Source: Pseudarthrobacter sulfonivorans
GTDB taxonomy: Bacteria > Actinomycetota > Actinomycetes > Actinomycetales > Micrococcaceae
Direction: 5' to 3'
Assembly: GCF_014712225.1 (NCBI RefSeq)
Contig: NZ_JACXBW010000008.1
Location: forward strand, 178,482-242,481
DNA: 64,000 nucleotides
Shown: piece after piece, positions 14,563-23,323 of the stretch
How the letters are laid out: each line of letters opens with the position of its first letter
How positions within the stretch are numbered: the first letter of the stretch is position 1
Position numbers and translations under genes: made by a program
Notes under the pieces: generated by a model
What the model was told of the DNA's origin: nothing
What the model saw: the letters and a program-made list of their open reading frames with translations, nothing else
Databases searched by the model: none

Positions 14563-14874
14563 CTATGATCCCACGCTTGTGCCCGTCACCAGGTCGGGGT
14601 CAGGCGTGGCGGCGTCCTGGTCGGAGTTGGCGTCGTGGACGGGATCCGCATGAGGCGCTTCCCGGGGGTGGTGATGAGGGACGTGCTCCTTGGCTTCCCG
14701 TAAGTGCTGCTGCAGCTTCTCCTCTGCGACACGGCGGCGCCGGGCAGTGTCCCGCAACTCCCTGGTGGCTTCGGACGCGCTCTTGTCATAGATCGGCCGG
14801 GACTTCGGTTCTGAACCTCGGTGATCGGCTGCGCCTTCGGCGTCCGGTCCCTGGTGCTCCGCCTGTTCGTTCAT
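14563..14874 (-). CDS. Small hydrophilic hypothetical protein
   Basis: 103 residues, rich in His, Asp, Glu and Arg, no hydrophobic segment. The middle is a charged helix (ASEATRELRDTARRRRVAEE, about residues 33-52), and a His-rich stretch follows (HVPHHHPREAPHADPVHD), which could bind metal. GAGGAG and GAGG lie shortly before the ATG. No family recognised; such disordered proteins are common in actinobacterial stress regions. Confidence 0.6.
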   Translation of the reverse strand: MNEQAEHQGPDAEGAADHRGSEPKSRPIYDKSASEATRELRDTARRRRVAEEKLQQHLREAKEHVPHHHPREAPHADPVHDANSDQDAATPDPDLVTGTSVGS

Positions 14875-14933
14875 CTAACCTCGCTCCTCTCCGGCCGCGA
14901 CTGCCAGGTCACGGCTAAACCTCGTCGGGGGCA

Positions 14934-15194
14934 TCAGTCGTTCGACGACGCTTCCCGGTTGGTGAGCTCGGCCCGGACCGCAGCATGCAAGGCGGCCATG
15001 CCGGGCTCCTGAGTGACATCCATGGCCAGTCTTATGCGTTCCGAGAGGATGTCAAGGTCCTCGGGCGGCAAGTCCGCGATGGACCTGAACCGGGTGAAGA
15101 AGCGCTTGACCGGCAGGCCTGCGCGCCATCCAGCGGCCGCGGGGTGACGGGGCTTGCCGGGTCTGGTGCGGGCTACGTGCAGATGTCTGTCCAT
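14934..15194 (-). CDS. Small hypothetical basic protein
   Basis: About 86 residues from ATG 15194; a GTG at 15209 is also in frame. The N-terminal third is Arg/Pro-rich (HLHVARTRPGKPRHPAAAGW), and the C-terminal half forms amphipathic helices (LPPEDLDILSERIRLAMDVT). No motif recognised. It sits alone between two leftward genes, with a ribosome site of only moderate quality, so it could be a minor or regulatory small protein. Confidence 0.5.
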   Translation of the reverse strand: MDRHLHVARTRPGKPRHPAAAGWRAGLPVKRFFTRFRSIADLPPEDLDILSERIRLAMDVTQEPGMAALHAAVRAELTNREASSND

Positions 15195-15282
15195 GGTCGG
15201 CGCTCTCACGAGAAATCCATGGCCAACTGCATAGCCAGAATCATGCTACAGCGGTTGTGCCACGCACCACTAGGTTTTGCGC

Positions 15283-15594
15283 TCAGTTCCACCCAATTAA
15301 CCGGAGAAGGGCGGCGGTGGCAGCGCCGATGATAACCACCAGCAGGAACGGGGCCCGGAACGCCAGCGCAACGGCGGCGGCGGCCAGGGCACCCAACCGC
15401 GCGTCAGCAGCCAGGGCCTGTCCGGAGGCCACAGTATTGACGATAGTCAGGGAGGCAAGAAGGCCGATGGTCATGGTCCCGGCCACGCGGGACATCCGCG
15501 GGTCTTCCAGGAGCTTCGCAGGGACCAGGTAGCCCATCACCTTCCACGCATAGGCGAGGATGCACGCCAACAGCAGCCAGAACCATAGATTCAT
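15283..15594 (-). CDS. azlD: AzlD-family small permease subunit
   Basis: 103 residues with three to four hydrophobic helices (LWFWLLLACILAYAWKVMGY at the start), the size of AzlD. AzlC and AzlD together form a branched-chain amino acid exporter (BrnFE-type). The ATG overlaps the TGA of azlC (ATGA), as expected for the two-subunit pair. Substrate specificity is inferred from the family. Confidence 0.85.
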   Translation of the reverse strand: MNLWFWLLLACILAYAWKVMGYLVPAKLLEDPRMSRVAGTMTIGLLASLTIVNTVASGQALAADARLGALAAAAVALAFRAPFLLVVIIGAATAALLRLIGWN

Positions 15595-16334
15595 GAGTCC
15601 GCCTCCCGGGTCCCGCCGTGGCCCTGGTGCTCCTGGTAGGGATCCACATCCGGTTCAAGGCCTTCATCGCTGCGGCCGTGGCTGAACCAGCCGATCACCG
15701 CGGCCACAAGTGCCGCGATCAGGATGGGCACGCCGGCAGGTACGAAGGGCACGGCGAGGACAGTGGCCAGCGCACACGCCACCGCGATCGCGGCCGGTTC
15801 GAACCCCTTGAGCCGGGGCCACAACAGGGCGAGGAAGGCGGCAACCGCTGCACCGTCAAGACCCCATTGCTTCGGGTCTCCCAGGCCGCTGCCGGCGAGG
15901 GCCCCGACGGCAGTAAAGAGGTTCCAGAGCACGTAGATGCCAATGCCCGCGGTCCAGAACCCGCGCCTCTGCTCCGCAGGATCGGCCTGCCCTGTGCTGG
16001 TGGCCGTCGACTCGTCGATGGTGACCTGCGCGGCAACATACCGCCGCCATCCCCTCGGTTGCAGGAGGGCATTCAGTTGCATCCCGTAGATGCCGTTTCG
16101 CATCCCCAGCAGCGTGGCTGCACTCATCGCCGCTATGCCGGAACCGCCGCCGGCCACCACGCCGATGAACGCAAACTGGGAACCGCCGCTGAACAGCAGG
16201 AGACTCAGCGCCATGGTCTGCCAGAAATCGAGGCCGGACGTGACGGACAGGGCGCCGAAGGAAATACCGTAGAGGCCGGTGGCGATGCTGATGGAGATGC
16301 CCACCCGGACGGCAGGCGACACGCAAATCTTCAC
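15591..16334 (-). CDS. azlC: AzlC-family branched-chain amino acid exporter subunit
   Basis: 247 residues from GTG 16334, which overlaps the preceding gene's TGA (GTGA). The AzlC motif GLYGISFGALSVTSGLDFWQ opens the protein and is followed by LLLFSGGSQFAFIGVVAGGG and the conserved MRNGIYGMQLNALL with downstream VTIDESTA. About seven membrane helices are seen, then a short charged tail. A much longer frame upstream of the GTG has no coding character and is antisense or out of frame with the neighbouring membrane protein, so I reject it. Confidence 0.88.
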   Translation of the reverse strand: MKICVSPAVRVGISISIATGLYGISFGALSVTSGLDFWQTMALSLLLFSGGSQFAFIGVVAGGGSGIAAMSAATLLGMRNGIYGMQLNALLQPRGWRRYVAAQVTIDESTATSTGQADPAEQRRGFWTAGIGIYVLWNLFTAVGALAGSGLGDPKQWGLDGAAVAAFLALLWPRLKGFEPAAIAVACALATVLAVPFVPAGVPILIAALVAAVIGWFSHGRSDEGLEPDVDPYQEHQGHGGTREADS

Positions 16335-16843
16335 TGCCGCGGCCGGACCGGGGCATTCCGCAGGCTCCAGGCCCACAGGATGAGCGGGAGCTGAAGGGGA
16401 AGCCTGACAGTATGCGCCCTGCGCTGCGCCGGCGAGCCCGTGGGGCCATAGGAGCGGCGGAGGGCGTCCACGTGGCCGGCCACGAACACAGCGAACATCC
16501 CAGTCACCGCGGTGGCCGCCACCCGCCGGGTGGCCGGTATCAGGAGCACGACGGCGGCTCCCGCCTCGAGCAGACCGCTCACCGCGATCCATTCCTCCCG
16601 GGTCATAACCGCCAAAGGCCGCCCGCCGCCGTCGTGCTCCGGGCTCACGCCGCCGGCGCTGTCCGCGCCAGCCTCCGGCGCCTCGCGGTTAGCGTCCGGA
16701 GCGTCGCGGCAGAGGTAGTCCGGGACCACCTGCGCGAAGAAGCGCGGCTCGCGGAAGTGTTTCATAGCGCTGGTCAGCAGCAGGGCACTCATGCCTGCTG
16801 CAGAGAGGGTTTGAACGGCCCGGCCGGACCAGCGAAATAGCAT
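16331..16843 (-). CDS. DoxX-like small membrane protein
   Basis: About 170 residues starting at ATG 16843 (a TTG at 16855 is also possible). Four hydrophobic stretches are visible (about 10-28, 85-105, 110-128 and 150-165). The pattern of MKHFREPRFFAQVVPDYL near the first helix is typical of DoxX-family proteins. A Glu/Gly/Ala-rich insertion of about 30 residues follows. The family includes thiosulfate:quinone oxidoreductase subunits and stress-linked proteins, but the function here is unknown. Coupled to azlC by a GTGA overlap. Confidence 0.65.
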   Translation of the reverse strand: MLFRWSGRAVQTLSAAGMSALLLTSAMKHFREPRFFAQVVPDYLCRDAPDANREAPEAGADSAGGVSPEHDGGGRPLAVMTREEWIAVSGLLEAGAAVVLLIPATRRVAATAVTGMFAVFVAGHVDALRRSYGPTGSPAQRRAHTVRLPLQLPLILWAWSLRNAPVRPRQ

Positions 16844-16906
16844 GGTTCCACTCAATCACAGCGGAACCTCCGCGACTAAAACAGGGTCGGCGGCGGAACG
16901 GCGGCG

Positions 16907-17815
16907 TCAGGAGGGCAGCGGAGCCTGCTGGCCGCTCGGCTCGAGCTGCGCCAGCACCCTGGCCGGCTTGTTGGTAGTGATCTCGTGAATGCCCAACCCT
17001 TGGCAGAGGGCAACATCGCGTTCGGTGTCCACGGTCCAGACGCGGAAGCGGCGGCCGGATTCCAGCCAGCGCTGGACGGTCCGGGCGTGTTCGCGGATGT
17101 ACATGATGCCCGGCCCCGCGAGTCCCACCTCGCACTCGTCCAGGATCCTCTCGCCTTCCAGCTGCGCCGCCTTCATCACGTTGGCGACGGCGGTGCCCGC
17201 CAGGGTCCCCAGGCTCAGTTCGTCCCGGATTTCGTCGACGTCGATGTCATCCACCAGTTGGCAGATGTGCGCGGCCGGGACTTTCTTCAGCAGGTGCTTC
17301 ACCGAGTCCGGGCTGAAACTCATGAACGAGACGCTGATGTTGTCCAGGGTGGAGGTCGAGGGGTTCCACCCTTCACCGTGAAGCACCTCAAGCACGCGGT
17401 CCTCCAATTTCAGCTGATAGGGGCTGGGGTGCTTCAGTTCTATCGCCAGTCCGATGGGCCGACCGGTGCCGCGGAGGATGTCCAGGAGTTCCGGCAGCGT
17501 CAGGAACTGCTCTGAGCGGGCGCCATATTTTTCCGGGATCCGGACGCCTTTCCACGACGAAAAGTCCAGCTGCCGCAACTCGGCCAGCGTGCGGTCCGCC
17601 ACGGGGCCGGTCCCGTCCGACGTACGGTCCAGGTTGGCGTCATGGAGCAGGACGGCGTGCTGGTCGCGGGTGAGGTGCACGTCGCACTCCACGCCGTCGG
17701 CACCGTCGGCAATGGCCTGGAGGTAAGCGGCGCGGGTGTGTTCGGCAAATGCAGCACTGGCGCCCCGGTGGGCGTAAACCAGCGGGCGGTCCGGAACAGA
17801 CTCGTCAAATGTCAT
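16907..17815 (-). CDS. Glycerophosphodiester phosphodiesterase
   Basis: 302 residues of a cytoplasmic GDPD (no signal peptide). The family start is VYAHRGASAAFAEHTRAAYL (catalytic H16, R17 region), followed by GADGVECDVHLTRDQHAVLL and HDANLDRTSDGTG. The C-terminal RRFRVWTVDTERDVALCQGL and GIHEITTNKP complete the TIM-barrel pattern. It hydrolyses glycerophosphodiesters from phospholipid turnover to glycerol-3-phosphate and an alcohol. Divergent from the DUF445 gene across 50 bp. Confidence 0.93.
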   Translation of the reverse strand: MTFDESVPDRPLVYAHRGASAAFAEHTRAAYLQAIADGADGVECDVHLTRDQHAVLLHDANLDRTSDGTGPVADRTLAELRQLDFSSWKGVRIPEKYGARSEQFLTLPELLDILRGTGRPIGLAIELKHPSPYQLKLEDRVLEVLHGEGWNPSTSTLDNISVSFMSFSPDSVKHLLKKVPAAHICQLVDDIDVDEIRDELSLGTLAGTAVANVMKAAQLEGERILDECEVGLAGPGIMYIREHARTVQRWLESGRRFRVWTVDTERDVALCQGLGIHEITTNKPARVLAQLEPSGQQAPLPS

Positions 17816-17865
17816 GAGGACACGCTAGCGGACGGGACCCGGACGCACGGGACTAGGCTGGGCAC

Positions 17866-19215
17866 ATGCAGGTGAACTCTGAGCCAATTACCCGGCAGTC
17901 CCCACCCCGGCCCCCGGACACCGATCCGCTGGAGGCGAAGAACGGAGCCGCCGTCGGCGGTCAGCAACTGAGCGCCGGCGACGCCGAAAAGGCGGCAGCG
18001 CTGCGGAAAATGAAGCTGGTGGCGCTGGGTCTCCTCGTTGCCATGGCCATCATTTTTGTCTTTGCGTTCGCGCTGCAGAAGGAGTATCCGTGGCTGCAGT
18101 ATGTCCGCGCCGCGGCGGAGGGCGGCATGGTGGGCGCGCTGGCCGACTGGTTCGCCGTGACCGCGCTGTTCAAGTACCCCATGGGCATCAAGATCCCGCA
18201 CACCGCCATTATCCCGCGCCGCAAGGACCAGATCGGGGCGTCGCTGGGCGAGTTTGTGGAGACCAATTTCCTGTCCGAGCAGGTGGTCCAGGAGAAGCTC
18301 GCGTCGGTGGACGTGGCGCGGAAGGTCGGTGCGTGGCTGTCCGGCCCCGGCGGCGCCGAGCGCGTGGCCAAGGAGGGTGCCGCCGTCATCCGCGGCGCGT
18401 TCAAGGTATTGAACGACGACGACGTCCAGGCCGTGATCGAGTCGATGGTCCGCAAGCACCTGCTCACTCCGCCGTGGGGGCCTCCCGTGGGACGCCTCGC
18501 GCAGCGGATCTTCGCCGACGGCCACCATCACACCCTGGTGGACCTGCTGGTGGACCGGACGGTGGACTGGGTCAGGGACAACCATGAAACTGTCAGCCGG
18601 CTGGTCTCGGACCGGTCCCCGCAGTGGGTCCCGCAGTTCGTGGACGGGCTCGTGGGAGACAAGGTCTATCTGGAAATCCTCAAGTTCACGAAGGCCGTGC
18701 AGTCCGATCCGCAGCATCAGGTCCGTCAATCCATCGACACATACCTTACGTCCCTCGCGCAGGACCTGCAGCACGATCCCGTGATGATCGCCCGCGCCGA
18801 GGGCATCAAGGCACAGGTGCTGGGCGACCCCGAGATCCGGGAGCTGGCGTCCCGCACGTGGGGCACCATCAAGGCTGCGCTGCTCAGCGCCGTCGACGAT
18901 CCGCACAGCGAATTGACCGTCAAGTTCAAGGCCGCGGTACACGACTTCGGTACCCGCCTGGTGGTTGACCCCGAACTGGCCGGCAAGGTCAACGCCTGGA
19001 TCGGCGACGCCGCGGGCTACCTGGTGCGGACGTACCGCTCGGACATCGCCGGCGTCATCACCGAAACCGTGGCGCGGTGGGATGCGGAGGAAACCTCCCG
19101 GAAGATCGAGCTCCAGGTGGGCAAGGACCTGCAGTTCATCCGGATCAACGGCACCGTGGTGGGCTCCCTCGCCGGGCTTGCCATCTTCAGCGCGGCGCAC
19201 CTGGTCTTCGGCTGA
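17866..19215 (+). CDS. DUF445 family membrane protein
   Basis: 449 residues. A Pro/Asp-rich leader is followed by a membrane segment at about 46-68 (KLVALGLLVAMAIIFVFAFA), then the DUF445 signature AAAEGGMVGALADWFAVTAL with PHTAIIPRRKDQIG, a long helical middle and a second hydrophobic segment at the very C-terminus (VVGSLAGLAIFSAAHLVFG). The length is usual for the family. Members are conserved in actinobacteria; the function is unknown. The stop codon lies one base from the stop of the convergent pxpA gene, so transcripts must overlap. Confidence 0.88.
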   Translation: MQVNSEPITRQSPPRPPDTDPLEAKNGAAVGGQQLSAGDAEKAAALRKMKLVALGLLVAMAIIFVFAFALQKEYPWLQYVRAAAEGGMVGALADWFAVTALFKYPMGIKIPHTAIIPRRKDQIGASLGEFVETNFLSEQVVQEKLASVDVARKVGAWLSGPGGAERVAKEGAAVIRGAFKVLNDDDVQAVIESMVRKHLLTPPWGPPVGRLAQRIFADGHHHTLVDLLVDRTVDWVRDNHETVSRLVSDRSPQWVPQFVDGLVGDKVYLEILKFTKAVQSDPQHQVRQSIDTYLTSLAQDLQHDPVMIARAEGIKAQVLGDPEIRELASRTWGTIKAALLSAVDDPHSELTVKFKAAVHDFGTRLVVDPELAGKVNAWIGDAAGYLVRTYRSDIAGVITETVARWDAEETSRKIELQVGKDLQFIRINGTVVGSLAGLAIFSAAHLVFG

Positions 19216-19216
19216 C

Positions 19217-19966
19217 CTAGGCGAAGGACTCCAACTCGACGCCGGCTGCTTCGAGCCCGGCCCGGACCGCGGCGGCCATCTCCACGGCGCCGGGGGTGTC
19301 GCCGTGGATGCACAGGGAATCAGGCTTGACCTGGACCACGGTTCCGTCCACGGCCACCACTTCGCCCTTGGTCGCGAGGCGCACGGCCCGCTCAACGATC
19401 GAGTTGATGTCGTGCAGGACGGCACCATCATGCGAGCGCGGCACCAGTGTGCCGTCCCCCTGGTAGGCGCGGTCCACAAAGGCCTCCACAAAAACGGGGT
19501 GCCCGGCTTCCTTGGCCTGGATCAGGAGCTGTGAGCCCGGCAGGCCGAGAATGGGCAGGCCGGGATCGTAGGCCTGGACGGCGGCGACCACCGCGGAAGC
19601 CTGCTCCTCGTCGTGCACCAGACGGTTGTAGAGGGCGCCGTGCGGCTTGACGTAATCCACTGAAGCACCCACCGCGTGCGCCACGCCGTCGAGCGCGCCC
19701 AGCTGGTACAGCACATCACCGAACAGCTCATCGAAGGACATGTCCAGGGACCGGCGGCCGAAGCCGGCAAGGTCCCGGTATCCCACGTGCGCGCCCACGG
19801 TCACATCGAACTCGAAGGCGGCCCGGCAGCTGTCGAGCATGGTGACGGGATCCCCTGCGTGGAAGCCGCAGGCCACGTTGGCGCTGGTCACCAGGGGGAA
19901 CATCGCGGCGTCATCGCCCATGTTCCACGAGCCGAACGATTCGCCGAGGTCAGCGTTAAGATCCAA
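19217..19966 (-). CDS. pxpA: 5-oxoprolinase subunit A (LamB/YcsF family)
   Basis: 249 residues with the LamB/YcsF start DLNADLGESFGSWNMGDDAA and the conserved NVACGFHAGDPVTM and VGAHVGYRDLAGFGRR motifs. PxpA works with PxpB and PxpC to hydrolyse 5-oxoproline (pyroglutamate) to glutamate with ATP. The start is TTG 19966, inside the end of the upstream gene (11-nt overlap, stop TAA). No pxpB or pxpC is present in this window, so the partners must lie elsewhere, or this copy works apart. Confidence 0.88.
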   Translation of the reverse strand: MDLNADLGESFGSWNMGDDAAMFPLVTSANVACGFHAGDPVTMLDSCRAAFEFDVTVGAHVGYRDLAGFGRRSLDMSFDELFGDVLYQLGALDGVAHAVGASVDYVKPHGALYNRLVHDEEQASAVVAAVQAYDPGLPILGLPGSQLLIQAKEAGHPVFVEAFVDRAYQGDGTLVPRSHDGAVLHDINSIVERAVRLATKGEVVAVDGTVVQVKPDSLCIHGDTPGAVEMAAAVRAGLEAAGVELESFA

Positions 19967-20771
19967 GGTTGTTGCCCTCCAGGGTGTTGTTGGCCGGGGT
20001 CTTGTTGTCCGCGGCGGCTGAGGCTTTGAGCTCTCCCGGAATCGTATCCGGCATCGGGCCGAAAGCCTCCTTGGCGTTCGACACGACCGCCCGGCCCATC
20101 ATGAGGTTGCCTGCACCGCCCACCACCGCGCCGATGCCGAACGGCAGCGCCCGGCCAAGGAGCGCCGACCCCTGGCGCTTGAGCAGGTTCTTGAGGAAGG
20201 CTTTCTGGATCTTGCTGCGGATGGCGCCGAAACCCGTGGGCACGGACTTGGACAGTGCGTTTCCCCATGCCTTGGTTGCGCTGGTTCCCTTCCCCATGGC
20301 CTGCCCGCTGAGCGTTCCGAGCAGGGCAGTTCCTTCTTCGCCCAGCATGATGGCCATCACCATGGTGCTGGCCTTCTCGGGGTTGGTCAGGCGGATTCCG
20401 TGGAGTTCCGCCAGCGAGGTGGCGTAGAGGGCCGTGGCCTCGAGGAAGCCGACGGTGGCCGCGGCCGAAAGCCCCAGGGAGGCCACCGTTCCGACGCCGG
20501 GCACAACGGCAGTTGCCCCAACGATCGCACCGCCGCCGGTCACAGCCCGCAAGTAGTCCCGCTCAAGGATTTCCGCGAGCCTGGCTGAGCTGGCGCGGGG
20601 GTGCTTGCGCTGCAACCGCCGGACGTAGGCGAGCACAAACGGCCGTTGGATTTCGACCGCCCGCAGGAGCATGTTGTGGACGCCCGGTTTCGGCTTGCCT
20701 TCGGCGTCGAACACCGCGTTGTGGGCGGTTTCCTGCGCGATTCGTACTGCGGGATTGCTGCGCTTGGCCAT
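19956..20771 (-). CDS. Conserved hypothetical protein with glycine-rich hydrophobic core
   Basis: 271 residues from ATG 20771, chosen because AGAGGTGACC precedes it. Residues about 20-80 are basic and helical. Residues about 80-135 contain a Gly/Ala-rich hydrophobic stretch (AVTGGGAIVGATAVVPGVGT then LGLSAAATVGFLEATAL), resembling the membrane-inserting hairpin of EcsC-like proteins. A second Gly-rich hydrophobic stretch (ALPFGIGAVVGGAGNLMMGR) occurs near 225. No enzyme motif. The 3' end overlaps pxpA, so the two are probably cotranscribed. EcsC family is my best guess, at low certainty. Confidence 0.6.
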   Translation of the reverse strand: MAKRSNPAVRIAQETAHNAVFDAEGKPKPGVHNMLLRAVEIQRPFVLAYVRRLQRKHPRASSARLAEILERDYLRAVTGGGAIVGATAVVPGVGTVASLGLSAAATVGFLEATALYATSLAELHGIRLTNPEKASTMVMAIMLGEEGTALLGTLSGQAMGKGTSATKAWGNALSKSVPTGFGAIRSKIQKAFLKNLLKRQGSALLGRALPFGIGAVVGGAGNLMMGRAVVSNAKEAFGPMPDTIPGELKASAAADNKTPANNTLEGNNLGS

Positions 20772-20905
20772 GGTCACCTCTGCTTCTGTAGTACGTCTGT
20801 CCGCCGGCGGTCTTAGCTGCGGCACTGCCTTAACACTAAGGGTGCTTCACACTATGTACCGCTCCGGCCAGGGGTTTAGGCGGAGAAGCGTTGCTGCCAG
20901 GCGCC

Positions 20906-23248
20906 TCAGCCGAGCGCGTGGATCACGGGAATGCTCGCCGTCGGCGGTCCGCTGGGGAAAACCGTGGGCTCGGGGGACTCAAAAGGTTCCAGTGCCACGC
21001 GGACCGGTTCCGGACCGACGCGGAGAACCTGGCCGCGGACATCCACGTCCAGCTGCCCGCCGCTTTGGACGGTGAGGGTGAGCGCGCCGCCGTCGAGCTC
21101 CACCAGCAGCAGGCGCCCGCGGACTTTCAGGTGGAACGTCAGTGCGTCCCAGTCAGCTGGGAGGCGCGGATCGAAGAAGGGCATGTGGCCCTGGTCCCGC
21201 AGCCCGGCGAAGCCGCACACCAGCGAACTCCACACCCCTCCGGTGGACGCAATGTGCACGCCGTCGATGGTGTTGCCATGGGTGTCATCCAGGTCGATGA
21301 AAGCCGCGTTGGTGAAGTGCTCCAACGCCGCGTCCGGATGCCCCACTTCGGCGGCCATGATCCCCTGCACGCAGGCGGACAGGGTGGAATCGCCCGTGGT
21401 GATGGGGTCGTAGAAGTCGAAGGCGCGGCGCTTTTCCACCGCGGTGAAGTCCTGCCACTGCAGGAACATGGCCAGCACGGTGTCTGCCTGCTTCAGCACC
21501 TGGTGCCGGTAGATCACCAGCGGGTGGAAGTGGAGCAGCAGCGGGTACTTTGACCGGGGCGTGGTCCAGTCCCAGGGCTCCAGGGTCATGAAGTCGTTAT
21601 CCTGCGAATAGACCTGCAGGTCTTCATCGAACGGCAGTTGCATGCGGTTGGCAGCCTGCACCCAGAGTTGGCGCTCGGCCTCGTCGATTGCCTGGTGTTC
21701 CACGGCAGCGGCGGCGCTCAGGTTAAAGCGGGCCATGACGTTGGTGTACAGGTTGTCGTTGACAACCGCCGTGTATTCGTCCGGGCCCGTGACACCGTGA
21801 ATATGGAAGAGCCCGTCCTTGCCGAAGAAGCCCAGCGAGGCCCACATGCGGGCCGTTTCGATCAGCAGTTCGGCGCCCATCCCTTCCCGGAACGCCTCGT
21901 CGCCGCTGGCCCACATGTAGCGGCTGGTGGCAAAAGCGATGGCGGCGGCGATGTGGAACTGCGCCGTGCCGGCAGCGTAGTAGGCGCTGGCTTCGAGTCC
22001 GTTGATGGTGCGCCACGGGAACAGGGCGCCGTCCACGCTGAGCTCCTTGGCCCGGATTTTGGCGACCGGAAGCATCTGGTGCCGGAATTCCAGAACCTGA
22101 CGGGCGGCGTCGGGGTTGGTGTAGGTGAGGTAGGGCAGGAGGTAGACCTCCTGGTCCCAGAAGTAATGCCCCTCGTAGCCCGAGCCGGTCACGCCCTTCG
22201 CAGGGATGCCCGCGACGTCGGCCCGCGCCGTAGCCTGTGCCAGCTGGAACAGGTTCCAGCGGATGGCCTGCTGGAGTTGAGGCTGGCCGCCCACCACAAT
22301 GTCGGACGTGGCCCAGTACTGCCGGTAGTGCTCCCGGCTCTCTCCGAAGATGTCCTCCACAGGCCGGAGCCCGGCTTCGGCGGTTTCCGCGGCGTCCCGC
22401 TCGGAGTCCTGGACGCCCGGGCCTGCGGCGTAGCTGACGCTCTTCTCGAGCCGGAAGGGCTGGTCCGCCTGGACAGCCAGGACATAGCGGACGCTGCTGT
22501 CATCTTCACCGGCGACCGTTTCAAAGCACTGTTGCCCCGTGGATGTCCAGTGGTCCACGGCCATTCCCACGCGCTGCCCGGATTCCGCCGCCTGCCAGGA
22601 GAGCCGGAGGGAGCCGTCGCCGCCGTCAATCCGGACCGGAAGCAGGACCCTGCCCGCGTGCCGGCCGGCCCGGCGCGGGTCATGCGCCGAGTGGTCCTCC
22701 ACAGGCTGGTCCTGGCGGTTGATGACGGACGACGTGACGTCGGCGGAAACCTCACGGTCCGAGGCGACTTCCAGCGAGATGCCGAGACTGCCGCGCGACT
22801 CGAAGCCCACCGCGCGGCGTTCCGTGGTGGTCACGGTGGCGCCGGAACGGCAGCGCCAGGTGATGCGGCATTCGTAGATGCCGGTGGCAAAGTCGACGGA
22901 ACGCCGGTAATCCAGGACGTCCGATTCTGCGAGCGATAGGGTTTCGCCGTCGATGATCACGGTGAAGTTGTTCGCATCCGGGATGTAGATGATCCGCTGC
23001 CCAGTCCGGGCGAAGCCGAATGCGTTCTCCGCATGCTTGATGTCCCAGATCTCGTGCAGGCCGTTGATGAAGCTGCCAGGCAGTTCCGCATCAGCCGCGG
23101 CCCAGTGGGCGCCGCGGATACCCAGGTGCCCGTTGCCCAGGGCAAAGAGCGTCTCCAGGGTGCCCGCGTTGCCTGGCTGGTGGTGCGTTTCCACAAGCTG
23201 CCAGGGGGTGTCGGGGAACCGTTCGCGGTCCGCGGTGATAAGAGCCAT
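20906..23248 (-). CDS. Glycoside hydrolase family 65 disaccharide phosphorylase
   Basis: 780 residues, the usual length of GH65 maltose, trehalose or kojibiose phosphorylases. The N-terminal beta-sandwich begins after TLETLFALGNGHLGIRGAHW. The catalytic (alpha/alpha)6 domain carries GSGYEGHYFWDQEVYLLPYL and the catalytic acid E491 in HGVTGPDEYTAVVNDNLYTN, then STLSACVQGIMAAEVGHPD. These enzymes cleave an alpha-linked glucose disaccharide with phosphate, releasing beta-glucose-1-phosphate and glucose. The downstream product is used by the beta-phosphoglucomutase encoded 75 bp upstream in the same operon, which supports an inverting phosphorylase. Maltose, trehalose or kojibiose cannot be told apart by eye. 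Confidence 0.9.
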   Translation of the reverse strand: MALITADRERFPDTPWQLVETHHQPGNAGTLETLFALGNGHLGIRGAHWAAADAELPGSFINGLHEIWDIKHAENAFGFARTGQRIIYIPDANNFTVIIDGETLSLAESDVLDYRRSVDFATGIYECRITWRCRSGATVTTTERRAVGFESRGSLGISLEVASDREVSADVTSSVINRQDQPVEDHSAHDPRRAGRHAGRVLLPVRIDGGDGSLRLSWQAAESGQRVGMAVDHWTSTGQQCFETVAGEDDSSVRYVLAVQADQPFRLEKSVSYAAGPGVQDSERDAAETAEAGLRPVEDIFGESREHYRQYWATSDIVVGGQPQLQQAIRWNLFQLAQATARADVAGIPAKGVTGSGYEGHYFWDQEVYLLPYLTYTNPDAARQVLEFRHQMLPVAKIRAKELSVDGALFPWRTINGLEASAYYAAGTAQFHIAAAIAFATSRYMWASGDEAFREGMGAELLIETARMWASLGFFGKDGLFHIHGVTGPDEYTAVVNDNLYTNVMARFNLSAAAAVEHQAIDEAERQLWVQAANRMQLPFDEDLQVYSQDNDFMTLEPWDWTTPRSKYPLLLHFHPLVIYRHQVLKQADTVLAMFLQWQDFTAVEKRRAFDFYDPITTGDSTLSACVQGIMAAEVGHPDAALEHFTNAAFIDLDDTHGNTIDGVHIASTGGVWSSLVCGFAGLRDQGHMPFFDPRLPADWDALTFHLKVRGRLLLVELDGGALTLTVQSGGQLDVDVRGQVLRVGPEPVRVALEPFESPEPTVFPSGPPTASIPVIHALG

Positions 23249-23323
23249 GGTGTTGCGATCCTTTTGGCGTGGTGCTGGTCTGGGTGATGCGTGGCTGGGC
23301 GCTAGCCCAGCCGGGGAGGCTGA

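Noticed and set aside
15591..16592. A longer AzlC starting at 16592.
   Set aside because: The upstream part is out of frame with, and covered by, the DoxX-like gene; GTG 16334 gives the normal AzlC start.
17812..19491. A 559-codon leftward frame opposite the DUF445 gene.
   Set aside because: Shadow of the high-GC coding strand; its sequence is His/Arg/Asp-rich without domains, and the DUF445 protein is clear.
21638..22939. A 433-codon rightward frame opposite GH65.
   Set aside because: Antisense shadow; GH65 has all family motifs.
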